From Hyphomonadaceae bacterium (GTDB lineage: Bacteria > Pseudomonadota > Alphaproteobacteria > Caulobacterales > Aquidulcibacteraceae), in the NCBI GenBank assembly GCA_009773395.1, contig WRPI01000005.1:124001-188000 (forward strand): a stretch of DNA of 64,000 nucleotides. The letters run 5' to 3'. Shown here piece after piece: positions 32,597 to 41,843 of this stretch. The notes under the pieces are model-generated. The model was given only the letters and a program-made list of their open reading frames with translations. It was not told the origin of the DNA and did no database searches. Every line of letters starts with the position of its first letter. Positions within the stretch are counted from its first letter, which is position 1. The position numbers and the translations under genes are program-made.

Positions 32597-35500
32597 TTAA
32601 AACTTATAGACTAAACTCAGCCCATAACGCCGACCGATTACGTCATAAACTGCGGGTATCGTATTGGCGTCAACTGCGAAATTACCGATTAGCGGTGGCT
32701 CAACATCGAGCGCGTTGGTAACGCTGAACGAGGCACGAAAATGCGGATTTACGCGCCAAGTTGCTCCTAAATCGAGGTAGTTTTGCGCTTCAATATGTTT
32801 GTGTAAATTGGTCGTATATGTCCCAGTTGGCGAAGCGCCTTCGATAACGTCGCCGAAATGCCGCCAAGTAGCGCGCAATGTAAGCGGTTTCGAAATCCAA
32901 GCAATACCGAGGCTACCGCGAATGGTCGGCATTGGACGGCTGCCAACACCCGAATCCGAACAAGAACCCGGAACCGCGAATTTGCCAACGCAATTTACTT
33001 TGCCTTCCAATGGTGTTGCCTGTTTAATAAAGGTGTCCATTTGGCCACCTTTTAGCTCAAACGTAATGCGGTCGCCCATATGGATTGATTGCGGCAACCG
33101 CAAATTATAGGTCGCGTTGAAATCATAACCCGCCGTTTCAAAGTTTGAGACATTGATATCAACCAGACTGATTTCAGTGAGATTGCCAGTTGCATCACGT
33201 TTTATGCGTTGGCAATAAACACTATTGGCGTCCTTTGATACGTCATAACAAAGGCGAACCATAGCATCAGAGGAAAGCCCGCCAATAGCGTCATTTAGCT
33301 GAATATGCCAATAATCCACACCAAAACTTAAACCTCTAATGAATGTTGGCGTGGCAACAAATCCCAAAGTATAAGTTTCGCCAATTTCGGGTTTAATGGT
33401 TGGGTCACCGCCGAATGGGAAGTTAAGAACAGTTATGTTCTTGGTAAATGGCGCAGCGGGTGCGCCTGTGGCAACGCAAATCGCGCGAATGGCTGTGTCA
33501 GTTGTGGTGGTGCACGGGTCATAATGGCTGGCTCTAAGCGAAGTTGAAGCAACAGTAGCACCAACAACGCCCCATAATTCGCCAATATTTGGCGCACGGA
33601 AAACGGTTTGTTGCGAACCACGAATGCGGAAACTATCGTCAATTTGCCAGTTAAAACCAATTTTACTATTGTCGTAATTTCCCGCCAACGAGTGATCGGA
33701 AATGCGGTAAGCCGCTTCAATTTCGAGGTGCTTTATGAATGGCAAATCGGACAAAATCGGCGCGCGCACTTCAGTGTAAAGCTCAGTCAAGTCAAATTTG
33801 GCATTTGCGTCTTGACGTCTGGTGCCACCAAAATAATCACCTGTCAGAATCCGTGGATCCCAATACATGTCGCCATATTCGTCACGGAATTCCACACCAA
33901 CCGACCATTTTATTGGCCCGCCTTTGAAACTGAAGAATCTTTCCGTATCGCCAAATAAATTGCTTGAAACCACTATTTGATCGCGGTTGCGGCCAAAATA
34001 AAGCGGTGCGCCTTCAACCCATGCCACAGCTTGCGGCGACATTGAATTTGGACCAAAGAAATTAATCGGGACACAGCCATTGCTTGGGTCAACGCAAGCG
34101 GCAACACCGCCGACGCTGGTGACATTAAGGCCTTGTGCGAGCCGCGCAGGTGAGCCTTCATTATGGCGCAAAACATCTTCATCGGAATGGCCATTAATAA
34201 TCGAAAAATCCCAAGCCAAATGGTCGGTCAATTTGCCTTTTAATCCCATCGCGAATTGCGAAGAAACCCGGTCCGTAACATCAGTTCGTGGTCCAAGTTC
34301 GAATAATGAGCGCGAAACCGTTGCTTTGAACATATCGGTCCCTGCCGCAGTATCAGCATAATTGCGATTATATGCGCCCTGGAAAATTATCGCTAGTTCA
34401 GGCGTTACAAATGGGCTGTCGCGGCGAACTTGAAACGTCGCTGCTGGCGTGCCAGCAACAGTGGCATAGGAAAAATTCGACGTGTTTTCAATCGCTGTAA
34501 TTGTCGCGCGCGCCCAAAACTCTATTTGGTCGCTCAAATCATAATTGAAAAACAAAGCGGCATTTTGACGGGTATTAGCTCCAATAAAATGTTCAAATGA
34601 CGAAAGAATATCGCCAAAAGCGGCTTGTTGGACGCCAGTAGTATTAGTGAATGAAAAAGTTGTGCTATTAGCAACGCCGCCTTGGGCAAGCAAATTAAAG
34701 ACACTGCCGCCACCCGAACGGGCAAAATTGCCACCGCGCGAACTAGTTGTGGTAAATGGGATATTGGCATCGTTTACTTCGACTGCGGCCCAAGGGCGAT
34801 CAATGCGGCGTAAACTGCCCCGGTCCGCGTAACTTAAATGCCCAGTTATATTGCCGCGTCCTTCATTAAGGTTGCGCCCTGCCGTTATGCCGTAATTAAG
34901 CGAAGTGGCGTCGCCTTCTTCGGCCATTCCACCCGATGCAGTTAGTTCAATGCCATGAAATTTGTCGTTGAGAATAAAATTGGCAACCCCTGCCACCGCA
35001 TCCGCACCATAAACCGCAGACGCGCCGCCAGTGAGATATTCGATGCGCTTAATCAATGAAGTAGGAATTGTGTTTACATCGACCGAGTTTCTAAAGCCAA
35101 AAGGCGTTGCACGAGTGCCATTTATCAGCGTCAAAGTGCGGTTTTGCCCCATGCCGCGCATATCGAGTGTTGAAGCGCCATGGGCATCAGACAAAGCAGC
35201 AGACGAAGTCGAACCAATTGAAGCTGAAAATTGGTTTTGGGTTTTTAATAAATCATCTAAATCAACTGTCGCGGTTGATAGAATTTGTTCACGGTCAATA
35301 ACAGCTAAAGGCGACACCGCGCGTGCAGTTTGGCCAGCAATTCGTGAACCAGTGACTACAATAACCTCACCCTCAACTGGCCCCAATACTGTAGGTTGCA
35401 CCGCCACCTGCGTGTTTTGGGCGTTCCCGTCGAAAGTGCCCTGAATTTGAGTTGGAGCGGCTGCTGTTGCAGGTTGTGTTGTAAGGCCTTTTTGCGTCGA

Positions 35501-35599
35501 AATCGTTTGCGCGAGGGCAACATTGCCCGATGTGGCAGCGATAATAGCGCCAACGCTTGCAGAAATGCTCAGTGCAATAATTTTGCTTCTTGTTTTCAT
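32597..35599 (-). CDS. TonB-dependent outer-membrane receptor 2
   Basis: A 1000-residue receptor. Signal peptide MKTRSKIIALSISASVGAII (cleavage near ALAQTIS) is nearly the same as that of receptor 1. Plug features: GEVIVVTGSRIAGQTARAVS, SALSDAHGASTLDMRGMGQN, TLTLINGTRATPFGF, and RIEYLTGGASAVYGADAVAG. The barrel ends with YGLSLVYKF. The two receptors are clear paralogs but their barrels differ strongly, so they probably import different substrates. The start is preceded by AAGGGG. Confidence 0.93.
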   Translation of the reverse strand: MKTRSKIIALSISASVGAIIAATSGNVALAQTISTQKGLTTQPATAAAPTQIQGTFDGNAQNTQVAVQPTVLGPVEGEVIVVTGSRIAGQTARAVSPLAVIDREQILSTATVDLDDLLKTQNQFSASIGSTSSAALSDAHGASTLDMRGMGQNRTLTLINGTRATPFGFRNSVDVNTIPTSLIKRIEYLTGGASAVYGADAVAGVANFILNDKFHGIELTASGGMAEEGDATSLNYGITAGRNLNEGRGNITGHLSYADRGSLRRIDRPWAAVEVNDANIPFTTTSSRGGNFARSGGGSVFNLLAQGGVANSTTFSFTNTTGVQQAAFGDILSSFEHFIGANTRQNAALFFNYDLSDQIEFWARATITAIENTSNFSYATVAGTPAATFQVRRDSPFVTPELAIIFQGAYNRNYADTAAGTDMFKATVSRSLFELGPRTDVTDRVSSQFAMGLKGKLTDHLAWDFSIINGHSDEDVLRHNEGSPARLAQGLNVTSVGGVAACVDPSNGCVPINFFGPNSMSPQAVAWVEGAPLYFGRNRDQIVVSSNLFGDTERFFSFKGGPIKWSVGVEFRDEYGDMYWDPRILTGDYFGGTRRQDANAKFDLTELYTEVRAPILSDLPFIKHLEIEAAYRISDHSLAGNYDNSKIGFNWQIDDSFRIRGSQQTVFRAPNIGELWGVVGATVASTSLRASHYDPCTTTTDTAIRAICVATGAPAAPFTKNITVLNFPFGGDPTIKPEIGETYTLGFVATPTFIRGLSFGVDYWHIQLNDAIGGLSSDAMVRLCYDVSKDANSVYCQRIKRDATGNLTEISLVDINVSNFETAGYDFNATYNLRLPQSIHMGDRITFELKGGQMDTFIKQATPLEGKVNCVGKFAVPGSCSDSGVGSRPMPTIRGSLGIAWISKPLTLRATWRHFGDVIEGASPTGTYTTNLHKHIEAQNYLDLGATWRVNPHFRASFSVTNALDVEPPLIGNFAVDANTIPAVYDVIGRRYGLSLVYKF

Positions 35600-35756
35600 T
35601 GGAATAACCCCTTGTTATTTGCGAATTGAAGTCTTGCATTCAAACACTCAAAAACTAGTGAATGTTGAAAATATGAACCGCGCAAGCTGCCAGTAATTGC
35701 GCCAGTCTTCAAGCCTAATCATGGCGATTCTGCAAATTATTGCATAAAATTTTGCC

Positions 35757-35788
35757 CTTTTATTTGAAAGCGGGTGAAAATGTCGCAC
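35757..35788 (-). promoter_or_regulatory. Conserved upstream element of TonB receptor 2
   Basis: Minus strand GTGCGACATTTT-N13-ATAAAAG, identical in both blocks and spacing to the element of receptor 1, ending 158 bases before the ATG at 35599. The region between element and gene also resembles the receptor 1 leader (GGCTTGAAGA, GGTTCA, AGTTTTTGA, GGGGTTATTC). Confidence 0.6.
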
Positions 35789-35870
35789 TCATAAATCTGC
35801 AATATTGCCACCTTGACAAATTCGCTGCCACATTATCAACTGAAGAAATATCAACTGAAGAATTTGTACC

Positions 35871-36686
35871 ATGAAGCCTGAAATAGTTTTGGTAATAGCG
35901 ATTTTTGGCACTTTTACGGCGCTTGAAATTATTTTCACCAAATTTTTCGCCAAAAAGGATCAAAGGCCAAAAGATGCGATTGTTGAAATTGTATCATTAG
36001 TAATTTTATTCGGAATTACGCAGCCTTTGGTATTGCTTGCCAGCAATTATTTAATGGGTTTGGCAGCGCCAAATTGGGAAAATGCTTGGGCCGGAATGGC
36101 ATTTGTTCCCGCATTTTTGTTGTTTTTTGTGTTTGATGATTTCACCCAATATTTGTGGCATCGGCTTTCGCACAGTGTTCCTTGGCTTTATCATTTACAC
36201 CGCCCACACCATGACGCACCTTATATGAGTGTGCGATTAGTTTACCGTAACAATTTGTTTTATTACGCTTTTATGCCGAGCATTTGGCTAAGTGGAATAT
36301 TGGTGTATTTGGGGCTTGGCTGGGTGTATTCGGTTTATATTGTTGCCAAACTATTGGTAATAAGCGGAGCCCATTCGGATGTTCGTTGGGACAAACCTTT
36401 GTATAAAATCAAATGGCTTTCACCTTTTATGTGGGTAGTTGAGCGTTTGATTTCCACGCCTTCAACCCATTCCGCGCACCATGGAAAACACAAAGCCGAT
36501 GGCATTACAAACTACAAAGGCAATTATGGCAATTTCCTATTTTTATGGGACGTAATATTTGGCACTGCGAAAATAACGCGCAAATATCCGCCTGAAATTG
36601 GTGTCGAAAATCTAGAAGAAGTCAGTAGTGGTGAGCAATTACTATGGCCTTTGATTAGAGATAAACAGTCGTCACCTGCCGAATAA
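35871..36686 (+). CDS. Sterol desaturase / fatty acid hydroxylase family protein
   Basis: A 271-residue membrane protein with the di-iron histidine motifs of the fatty acid hydroxylase superfamily: HRLSH, HRPHHDA, and STHSAHH near the C-terminus, between hydrophobic segments at the N-terminus and in the middle. Members hydroxylate or desaturate lipids; the pattern LYHLHRPHHDAPYMSV is close to bacterial sterol-desaturase-like proteins of unknown substrate. It is not in an evident operon. Confidence 0.9.
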   Translation: MKPEIVLVIAIFGTFTALEIIFTKFFAKKDQRPKDAIVEIVSLVILFGITQPLVLLASNYLMGLAAPNWENAWAGMAFVPAFLLFFVFDDFTQYLWHRLSHSVPWLYHLHRPHHDAPYMSVRLVYRNNLFYYAFMPSIWLSGILVYLGLGWVYSVYIVAKLLVISGAHSDVRWDKPLYKIKWLSPFMWVVERLISTPSTHSAHHGKHKADGITNYKGNYGNFLFLWDVIFGTAKITRKYPPEIGVENLEEVSSGEQLLWPLIRDKQSSPAE

Positions 36687-36772
36687 ATATTTTCAGCTAA
36701 GCCTTGCAAATTCGCTACTTAATAATAACATATAGGCTGCCCTTAATTGTGGCTTCACACTGGGAGTGTTAA

Positions 36773-37369
36773 ATGAAAATTTCGACTAAATTTGCGGCAA
36801 TTGGCGCGCTTGCAGTGGCCAGCACCACTTTGGCTGGTTGCGGTTACAATACTATTCCGACCAAGGAAGAAGCGGCAAAAGCGCAGTGGGCCGAGGTGCA
36901 AAACCAATATCAACGCCGCGCCGATTTGGTTCCCAATTTAGTGGCCACGGTTCAAGGCGCTGCAAAGCAAGAGCGCGATGTTTTGACTGCGGTAACTGAG
37001 GCGCGCGCTTCGGCAACCCAGCCAAAGTTTGACGCGTCAACTATAACTGACCCCGCAAAATTCCAAGAATTTCAAGCGGCGCAAGATAGATTGTCGGGCG
37101 CACTTGGTCGTTTGATGATGATTACCGAAAATTACCCCGAACTTCGTTCGCTGCAAGGTTTCCAAGCGCTGCAAGGGCAATTGGAAGGCACTGAAAATCG
37201 GATTTCGATTGCACGGCGCGATTATAATTCATCGGTGCAGGACTATAATACAACCCTTAGAACTTTCCCCAGCATTATTTGGGCGAAGACCATTCAATCA
37301 AGCTCACAACCAATGCAATTATTCCAAGCAACAGCCGGTGCCGAGCGCGCGCCTGAGGTGAAATTCTAA
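36773..37369 (+). CDS. lemA: LemA family protein (lipoprotein)
   Basis: A 198-residue LemA protein. N-terminus MKISTKFAAIGALAVASTTL followed by AGCG gives a lipobox with Cys at about residue 23, so it is likely a lipoprotein. The helical domain carries the family patterns AQWAEVQNQYQRRADLVPNL, ENYPELRSLQGFQALQGQLE, and IARRDYNSSVQDYNTTLRTF. LemA proteins are often paired with TPM-domain (YgcG) proteins, as here. The role is unclear; stress or membrane-quality roles have been proposed. GGGAG precedes the ATG. Confidence 0.95.
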   Translation: MKISTKFAAIGALAVASTTLAGCGYNTIPTKEEAAKAQWAEVQNQYQRRADLVPNLVATVQGAAKQERDVLTAVTEARASATQPKFDASTITDPAKFQEFQAAQDRLSGALGRLMMITENYPELRSLQGFQALQGQLEGTENRISIARRDYNSSVQDYNTTLRTFPSIIWAKTIQSSSQPMQLFQATAGAERAPEVKF

Positions 37370-37373
37370 TTAA

Positions 37374-38192
37374 ATGAATTTGGGAAATTTGAGGTCGGCA
37401 AAAGCGATTCTTGTCGGCCTCTTTGCAACAATTGCATTCTTCTTAGCTGGCTATGCTTATGCAGCGCCGAACTTTCCAGCATTGTCGGGCCGCGTGGTGG
37501 ACCAAGCAAACATAATTCCCGATGATGTTGAAGCCACATTGGTCGCCAAACTTACGCAAATGGAAACCGAAAGTTCGGATCAAGTCGTGGTTGTCACGCT
37601 AAATTCCTTGGACGGTTATGAAATCGAGGAATACGGCTATCAACTTGGCCGAAATTGGGGAATTGGGCAAAAAGATCAGGACAATGGCATTTTGCTGATT
37701 GTGGCCCCCAATGAGCGCAAAGTGCGGATCGAAGTTGGCTATGGCCTTGAAGGCGTAATGCCAGATATTTTGGCCAATCAAGTTATTCAAGGGGCGATAA
37801 TTCCGAAGTTCCGCGCTGGCGATATGGTGGCCGGCATTGTTGCGGGCGTTGATGGCATAGATGCAGTTTTGAAGGCAACGCCCGAAGAACGCGCAGACCG
37901 AGCCGCCCAAGCCAAAACCGCCGAGCCCACCGGGCAAGATGGCGAAGTGCCGATATTTTTGATAATATTGATAATTTTTTATGTCATCATCATTATCAAT
38001 AATGCCAAACGCAGCCGCTTTAATCGGCGCAGGCATGATGGTGGGATATTGCCAATTATATTGCACGATTGGGACGATGATGACAAAGGCGGCGGTTTTG
38101 GCGGTTTTGGCGGCGGCGGCTTTGGTGGCGGTGGTGGATTTAGCGGTGGCGGCGGCAGCTTCGGCGGCGGCGGCTCGTCTGGAAGCTGGTAG
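37374..38192 (+). CDS. TPM-domain (YgcG-like) membrane protein with Gly-rich tail
   Basis: A 272-residue protein: signal peptide (ILVGLFATIAFFLAGYAYAA), a TPM domain with ALSGRVVDQANIIPDDVEAT and ESSDQVVVVTLNSLDGYEIE plus NGILLIVAPNERKVRIEVGY, then one transmembrane helix (VPIFLIILIIFYVIIIINN) and a very glycine-rich tail (GGFGGFGGGGFGGGGGFSGG). This layout is typical of proteins encoded next to LemA. It follows lemA by four bases. Function unclear. Confidence 0.92.
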   Translation: MNLGNLRSAKAILVGLFATIAFFLAGYAYAAPNFPALSGRVVDQANIIPDDVEATLVAKLTQMETESSDQVVVVTLNSLDGYEIEEYGYQLGRNWGIGQKDQDNGILLIVAPNERKVRIEVGYGLEGVMPDILANQVIQGAIIPKFRAGDMVAGIVAGVDGIDAVLKATPEERADRAAQAKTAEPTGQDGEVPIFLIILIIFYVIIIINNAKRSRFNRRRHDGGILPIILHDWDDDDKGGGFGGFGGGGFGGGGGFSGGGGSFGGGGSSGSW

Positions 38193-38200
38193 GGGGCATT

Positions 38201-38896
38201 ATGATTACAACTATGAGCCAAGCTGAACGCACAGAAATTGCGAACGCCATCAAGGCGCAAGAAGTCAAAACTTCGGGTGAAATCTATTGCGTTGTTGCCC
38301 GCAGATCTGATGATTATTCTGACATTATCATGATTTATGCGGTTTTCTTGGCGCTTTTGTTGCCATTGGGAATTGGTTTTTACAATTTCATTGAGCTAGA
38401 CTTTGCGAGAAGTTTTAATCGAATTTATTTACCTTGGAACGACACACCTAAACAAGCCGATTTTGTCATAAACATTTGGCAAATCTTAACATTGCAGACT
38501 TTGGTGTTCATTTGCGCGGCAATTATTGCCAAATACCTGAAAATATCAATTATGTTGGTGCCAAAATTCGTTAAACGTCAAAACGTCCATAAAGCGAGTT
38601 TGGAGCAATTCACGGCCCATGGCATCCACCAAACTGACGCACGAACTGGGGTTTTAATATATTTAAGCCAGGCCGAAAAAATGGTTGAAGTGGTCGCAGA
38701 CAAAGGCATTTATTCAAAAGTTGATAAAGCCGTTTGGGAAGACGCGGTTGTTAAAATTCTCGCCAAAAGCAAAGATGGCGATTTGGTGCATGGCTTGATT
38801 GATGGTATCGAAACCGTCGGCGCAGTTTTGGCCGAACACTTCGCGCCATCGGAAAATGACGTAAACGAAATTTCCGATAGCGTGGTGTTTATTTAG
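38201..38896 (+). CDS. Second TPM-domain membrane protein
   Basis: A 231-residue protein with the TPM-like segments AERTEIANAIKAQEVKTSGE and RTGVLIYLSQAEKMVEVVAD with DKGIYSKVDKAVWEDAVVKI, and two transmembrane helices between residues 46 and 110. It is the third gene of a lemA-TPM-TPM operon; AGGGGG six bases upstream supports the ATG at 38201. The last four bases overlap the stop of the convergent HTH gene. Confidence 0.88.
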   Translation: MITTMSQAERTEIANAIKAQEVKTSGEIYCVVARRSDDYSDIIMIYAVFLALLLPLGIGFYNFIELDFARSFNRIYLPWNDTPKQADFVINIWQILTLQTLVFICAAIIAKYLKISIMLVPKFVKRQNVHKASLEQFTAHGIHQTDARTGVLIYLSQAEKMVEVVADKGIYSKVDKAVWEDAVVKILAKSKDGDLVHGLIDGIETVGAVLAEHFAPSENDVNEISDSVVFI

Positions 38897-39093
38897 GGCA
38901 AATAGGGATTTTCGAAAATTTCCTCAATTGGCTTTTTGAACAATGCCGCAATTTTATATGCCAAATCCAACGATGGAATGTGTTTGCCAGTTTCGAGCGC
39001 AATTATCGCTTGGCGTGAAACCGATAATTTATCGCCTAATTCTTGTTGCGTAAGGCCGATTTCAGTGCGCAATTCTTTCAAGACCTGTTTCAT
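38893..39093 (-). CDS. Small XRE-family transcription regulator
   Basis: A 66-residue one-domain Cro/C1-type repressor starting MKQVLKELRTEIGLTQQELG, with the recognition helix in VSRQAIIALETGKHIPSLDL. This compact type typically is encoded next to a small membrane protein, as here. It overlaps that gene's end by four bases (ATGA). The ATG at 39093 has AGG seven bases upstream; a longer frame from 39138 lies within the partner gene. It probably controls its own operon via the inverted repeat at 39507-39532. Confidence 0.9.
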   Translation of the reverse strand: MKQVLKELRTEIGLTQQELGDKLSVSRQAIIALETGKHIPSLDLAYKIAALFKKPIEEIFENPYLP

Positions 39094-39482
39094 GCTCGCA
39101 CCTTTTTGATGCCTTGCATCAGTCCAAAACACGCCCAAAAAATCGGATAAGTCATGTAGAAATCAATATTGCTGATTGCCGTGTAATTTTCCATAAAACC
39201 CCAAAATGTGGCGATGAAGAAAGTGACACCAGTCGCTTTTACGAATACTTCAACAACTTGCGCCCGAATAAATTCATCGGCATTTTTGATGTAATTTAGA
39301 AACACCAATATTGTCCCGCCAATCGGCAAACTTGTCATAAGTGCCAAAAATATTTTGACGAAATTATTTGGGTTAAATTTATTGATTGCGTAAATTGAGG
39401 CAAAAAGAATTGCGGCATAAAGCAGCGCATATAATATTATGCCTTTAGTATAATCATTTTGAACTTGTTTTGCAGTTTTCAT
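39090..39482 (-). CDS. Small multi-pass membrane protein paired with XRE regulator
   Basis: A 130-residue protein with four hydrophobic segments (GIILYALLYAAILFASIYAI; IFLALMTSLPIGGTILVFLN; ATGVTFFIATFWGFMENY; YMTYPIFWACFGLMQGI). No named family recognised, but the pair 'membrane protein plus 66-residue XRE regulator' is frequent in bacteria. GGAG lies eight bases before the ATG. The promoter region carries a 9-bp inverted repeat. Confidence 0.75.
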   Translation of the reverse strand: MKTAKQVQNDYTKGIILYALLYAAILFASIYAINKFNPNNFVKIFLALMTSLPIGGTILVFLNYIKNADEFIRAQVVEVFVKATGVTFFIATFWGFMENYTAISNIDFYMTYPIFWACFGLMQGIKKVRA

Positions 39483-39506
39483 CTTTTTCTCCTTCGTGTT
39501 AGGTGA

Positions 39507-39532
39507 ACCTTACATGAAGGAAGATGTAAGGT
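39507..39532 (-). promoter_or_regulatory. Operator-like inverted repeat over a promoter
   Basis: ACCTTACAT (39507-39515) and ATGTAAGGT (39524-39532) are perfect 9-bp arms separated by eight bases. On the minus strand TTGACC, a 17-base spacer and TAAGGT form a promoter-like pair that the arms cover, 25 bases upstream of the membrane-protein ATG. This suits autorepression by the XRE protein. Confidence 0.75.
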
Positions 39533-39577
39533 CAACACTACTAACTGCAAAAAGTCAGGCTTGCCTTACATAGGTGC

Positions 39578-40450
39578 CTAATTGCGCAATCCAAGTCGCT
39601 CACGGATTTGCTCAGGAGCGACGCCATTTTCACGCAAATGCCGCAAAGTTTGCGCTTTATCGCGTTTGGCGAAACGCTTACCATTTTCATCAAGGATAAG
39701 TTGGTGATGTTGATATTTGGGCGCCCGATAACCTAATAATGCTTGTAAAACCACTTGAATATGGGTCGCAATTTTCAAATCCTCACCACGAATAATATGG
39801 CTGATGTTTTGTAATGCATCATCATGCACTGCGCACAAATGGTAACTAGCGTGATTGTCTTTTCGCGCTAAAATCACATCACCATTTAGAAATGGGTCAA
39901 CTTTAATAACACCAATTCCGATTTCCTCAAATTCCAAATTCCGCCCCACAAGCATATCAGCAGCACGCGCGGCGCTAAGTCGCCAAGCAAAAGCCTCGCC
40001 ATTGGCTATGCGCGCCGCCTCTTCGTCGGGCGAAATGTGAATTGGCTTAAAGACGCCATCAATTCCATCTCTAAACCCATGCGGAGCGGAGAGGGCGGCA
40101 TCTTCCATTTCTTTGCGGGTCCTGAAACAACGGTAAAGCACGCCCGTTTCACGCAATTTTTTGAGTGCCGCCGCAAATTCCTCAAAATGTTCAGATTGAT
40201 GGCGAACCGGCGATTCCCATTCAATTCCAAGCCAAGCCAAATCCTCAAAAATGGCCTGCGTAAATTCGGGCCGACAACGCCCCAAATCAGTATCTTCAAT
40301 TCGCAAAATAAACTTACCGCCAGCCGACATTGCCGCATCATAAGCACTCAAAGCCGAAAAAGCGTGGCCCAAGTGAAGCAAGCCCGTAGGCGAAGGCGCA
40401 AACCTAGTAGAATAATCGTGATTTTGGCGCATTGCTGTGTCGGTTACCAT
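39578..40450 (-). CDS. gluQ: Glutamyl-Q tRNA(Asp) synthetase
   Basis: A truncated glutamyl-tRNA synthetase paralog of about 290 residues, lacking the anticodon-binding domain. It glutamylates queuosine in tRNA(Asp). The class I signatures are FAPSPTGLLHLGHAFSALSA near the N-terminus and KRFAKRD (KMSKS equivalent) near the C-terminus; RIEDTD is also present. The start is uncertain: ATG at 40450 or 40432; a TTG at 40462 has AGGCG upstream. Confidence 0.93.
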   Translation of the reverse strand: MVTDTAMRQNHDYSTRFAPSPTGLLHLGHAFSALSAYDAAMSAGGKFILRIEDTDLGRCRPEFTQAIFEDLAWLGIEWESPVRHQSEHFEEFAAALKKLRETGVLYRCFRTRKEMEDAALSAPHGFRDGIDGVFKPIHISPDEEAARIANGEAFAWRLSAARAADMLVGRNLEFEEIGIGVIKVDPFLNGDVILARKDNHASYHLCAVHDDALQNISHIIRGEDLKIATHIQVVLQALLGYRAPKYQHHQLILDENGKRFAKRDKAQTLRHLRENGVAPEQIRERLGLRN

Positions 40451-40652
40451 TTTCAAATTCAAAGCTATTTCGCCTATTCATTAGGGCAGATTACACAGAA
40501 AAAACACTGCTTTGTCATGTCATCGTCAAAGGAATCAGTTAATCCTTGCGCTAATTCTAGGAGGCAGTTTTCCAAGGAAACCGAACGAGCATATTTATTG
40601 AGGCTTTTGCTGCCATTCGCGGCCATGGTTTTGTTGTGCGAGGCTGCCGAAT

Positions 40653-41249
40653 ATGACCCAGCTTGCTATCGCCAGTTTCCAACCCGAATTTGTGGATATT
40701 GCCAAGCCAACGCGCCATAAACCAGCGCTGGTATTAAACGCAGACTATCGCCCACTTTCATATTTGCCATTATCGCTTTGGTCATGGCAAGACGTTGTAA
40801 AAGCTGTCTATCAAGACAAAGTCGAAGTTGTTGCCCATTATGATGACGTGGTTCACAGCCCCAATTTTGAAATGCAATTACCAAGCGTGGTTTCACTCAA
40901 ACAATTTGTGCACCACGAACGCAACCTCGCTTTTACCCGCTTCAACGTATTTTTGCGCGATGGGTTTTCGTGCGTTTATTGCGGCTCCAAACATGATTTG
41001 ACATTTGATCATGTCATTCCGCGCTCATTTGGAGGCCGCACTACCTGGGAAAATATTGTGACTGCCTGCTCGCCGTGCAATATGAAAAAAGGCGGGCGCA
41101 CTCCGCAAATGGCGCGAATGCCTCTCCATAGCGTGCCAAAAAGGCCAAATATTTATCAATTGCAAGAAATTGGCCGCCGCTTCCCGCCCCGGCATTTGCA
41201 TTCAACCTGGCTTGATTGGCTTTATTGGGATGTCGAATTATTGCCTTAA
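40653..41249 (+). CDS. HNH endonuclease family protein
   Basis: A 198-residue protein with the compact HNH pattern: FLRDGFSCVYCGSKHDLTFD, HVIPRSFGGRTTWENIVTAC and SPCNMKKGGRTPQMA, with two CxxC pairs for zinc. This type (with the N-terminal LVLNADYRPLSYLPLSLWSW) is common in alphaproteobacteria as a stand-alone gene of unknown role, not a restriction enzyme in an obvious system. No methylase or toxin partner is adjacent. GAGG about nine bases upstream supports the start. Confidence 0.93.
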   Translation: MTQLAIASFQPEFVDIAKPTRHKPALVLNADYRPLSYLPLSLWSWQDVVKAVYQDKVEVVAHYDDVVHSPNFEMQLPSVVSLKQFVHHERNLAFTRFNVFLRDGFSCVYCGSKHDLTFDHVIPRSFGGRTTWENIVTACSPCNMKKGGRTPQMARMPLHSVPKRPNIYQLQEIGRRFPPRHLHSTWLDWLYWDVELLP

Positions 41250-41321
41250 GTCATTTGTTCCCTTGCACATTGATTTGCGCATAATTACTTATCCAGAAAC
41301 AAACAAAAATAAGGGAAAATA

Positions 41322-41843
41322 ATGTCTGACCAAATGCCAACAAAACTCGATATGTATAATGCCTCAGTGATTCCGCTTATTCGCGGGCTGGAAAATCTTG
41401 GCAAAGTTCTTGTCAAAACCAAGGCTTTCGCCACCGAAAAAAATATCAGCGATGAAACCATTTTGAACGCTCGTCTTACGCTCGATATGCTTCCGTTCAA
41501 GCGGCAAATTGGTGTTGTCTGCGATACTGCAAAAGGCGCGGCCGGCCGTTTGGCTGGCGTCGATTATCCAAGCATGGAAGACAATGAAACCACATTGGAC
41601 GAAGTGATTGAAAGAGTAGGCAAGGTCGCCGATTATTTGAAATCTGTTTCACCTGCAGGTTTTGAAAATTCAGAAACCAAATCGATTGTTTTGAAATTCG
41701 GGCCAAATGAATTCCCATTTGTTGGTTATTCATATTTGACGGGTTTTGTATTACCTAATTTTTACTTTCATTTTTCAATTGCCTATGCAATTTTACGCAC
41801 AAATGGAATGGTGCTTGGCAAGGGTGACTATTTAGGCGGATGA
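41322..41843 (+). CDS. DUF1993 family protein
   Basis: A 173-residue protein with the typical start YNASVIPLIRGLENLGKVLV, the PFKRQIGVVCDTAKGAAGRL segment and the late YSYLTGFVLPNFYFHFSIAY. DUF1993 proteins belong to the DinB-like four-helix-bundle group and have no settled function. AAGGGA precedes the ATG. It overlaps the next gene by four bases. Confidence 0.9.
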   Translation: MSDQMPTKLDMYNASVIPLIRGLENLGKVLVKTKAFATEKNISDETILNARLTLDMLPFKRQIGVVCDTAKGAAGRLAGVDYPSMEDNETTLDEVIERVGKVADYLKSVSPAGFENSETKSIVLKFGPNEFPFVGYSYLTGFVLPNFYFHFSIAYAILRTNGMVLGKGDYLGG

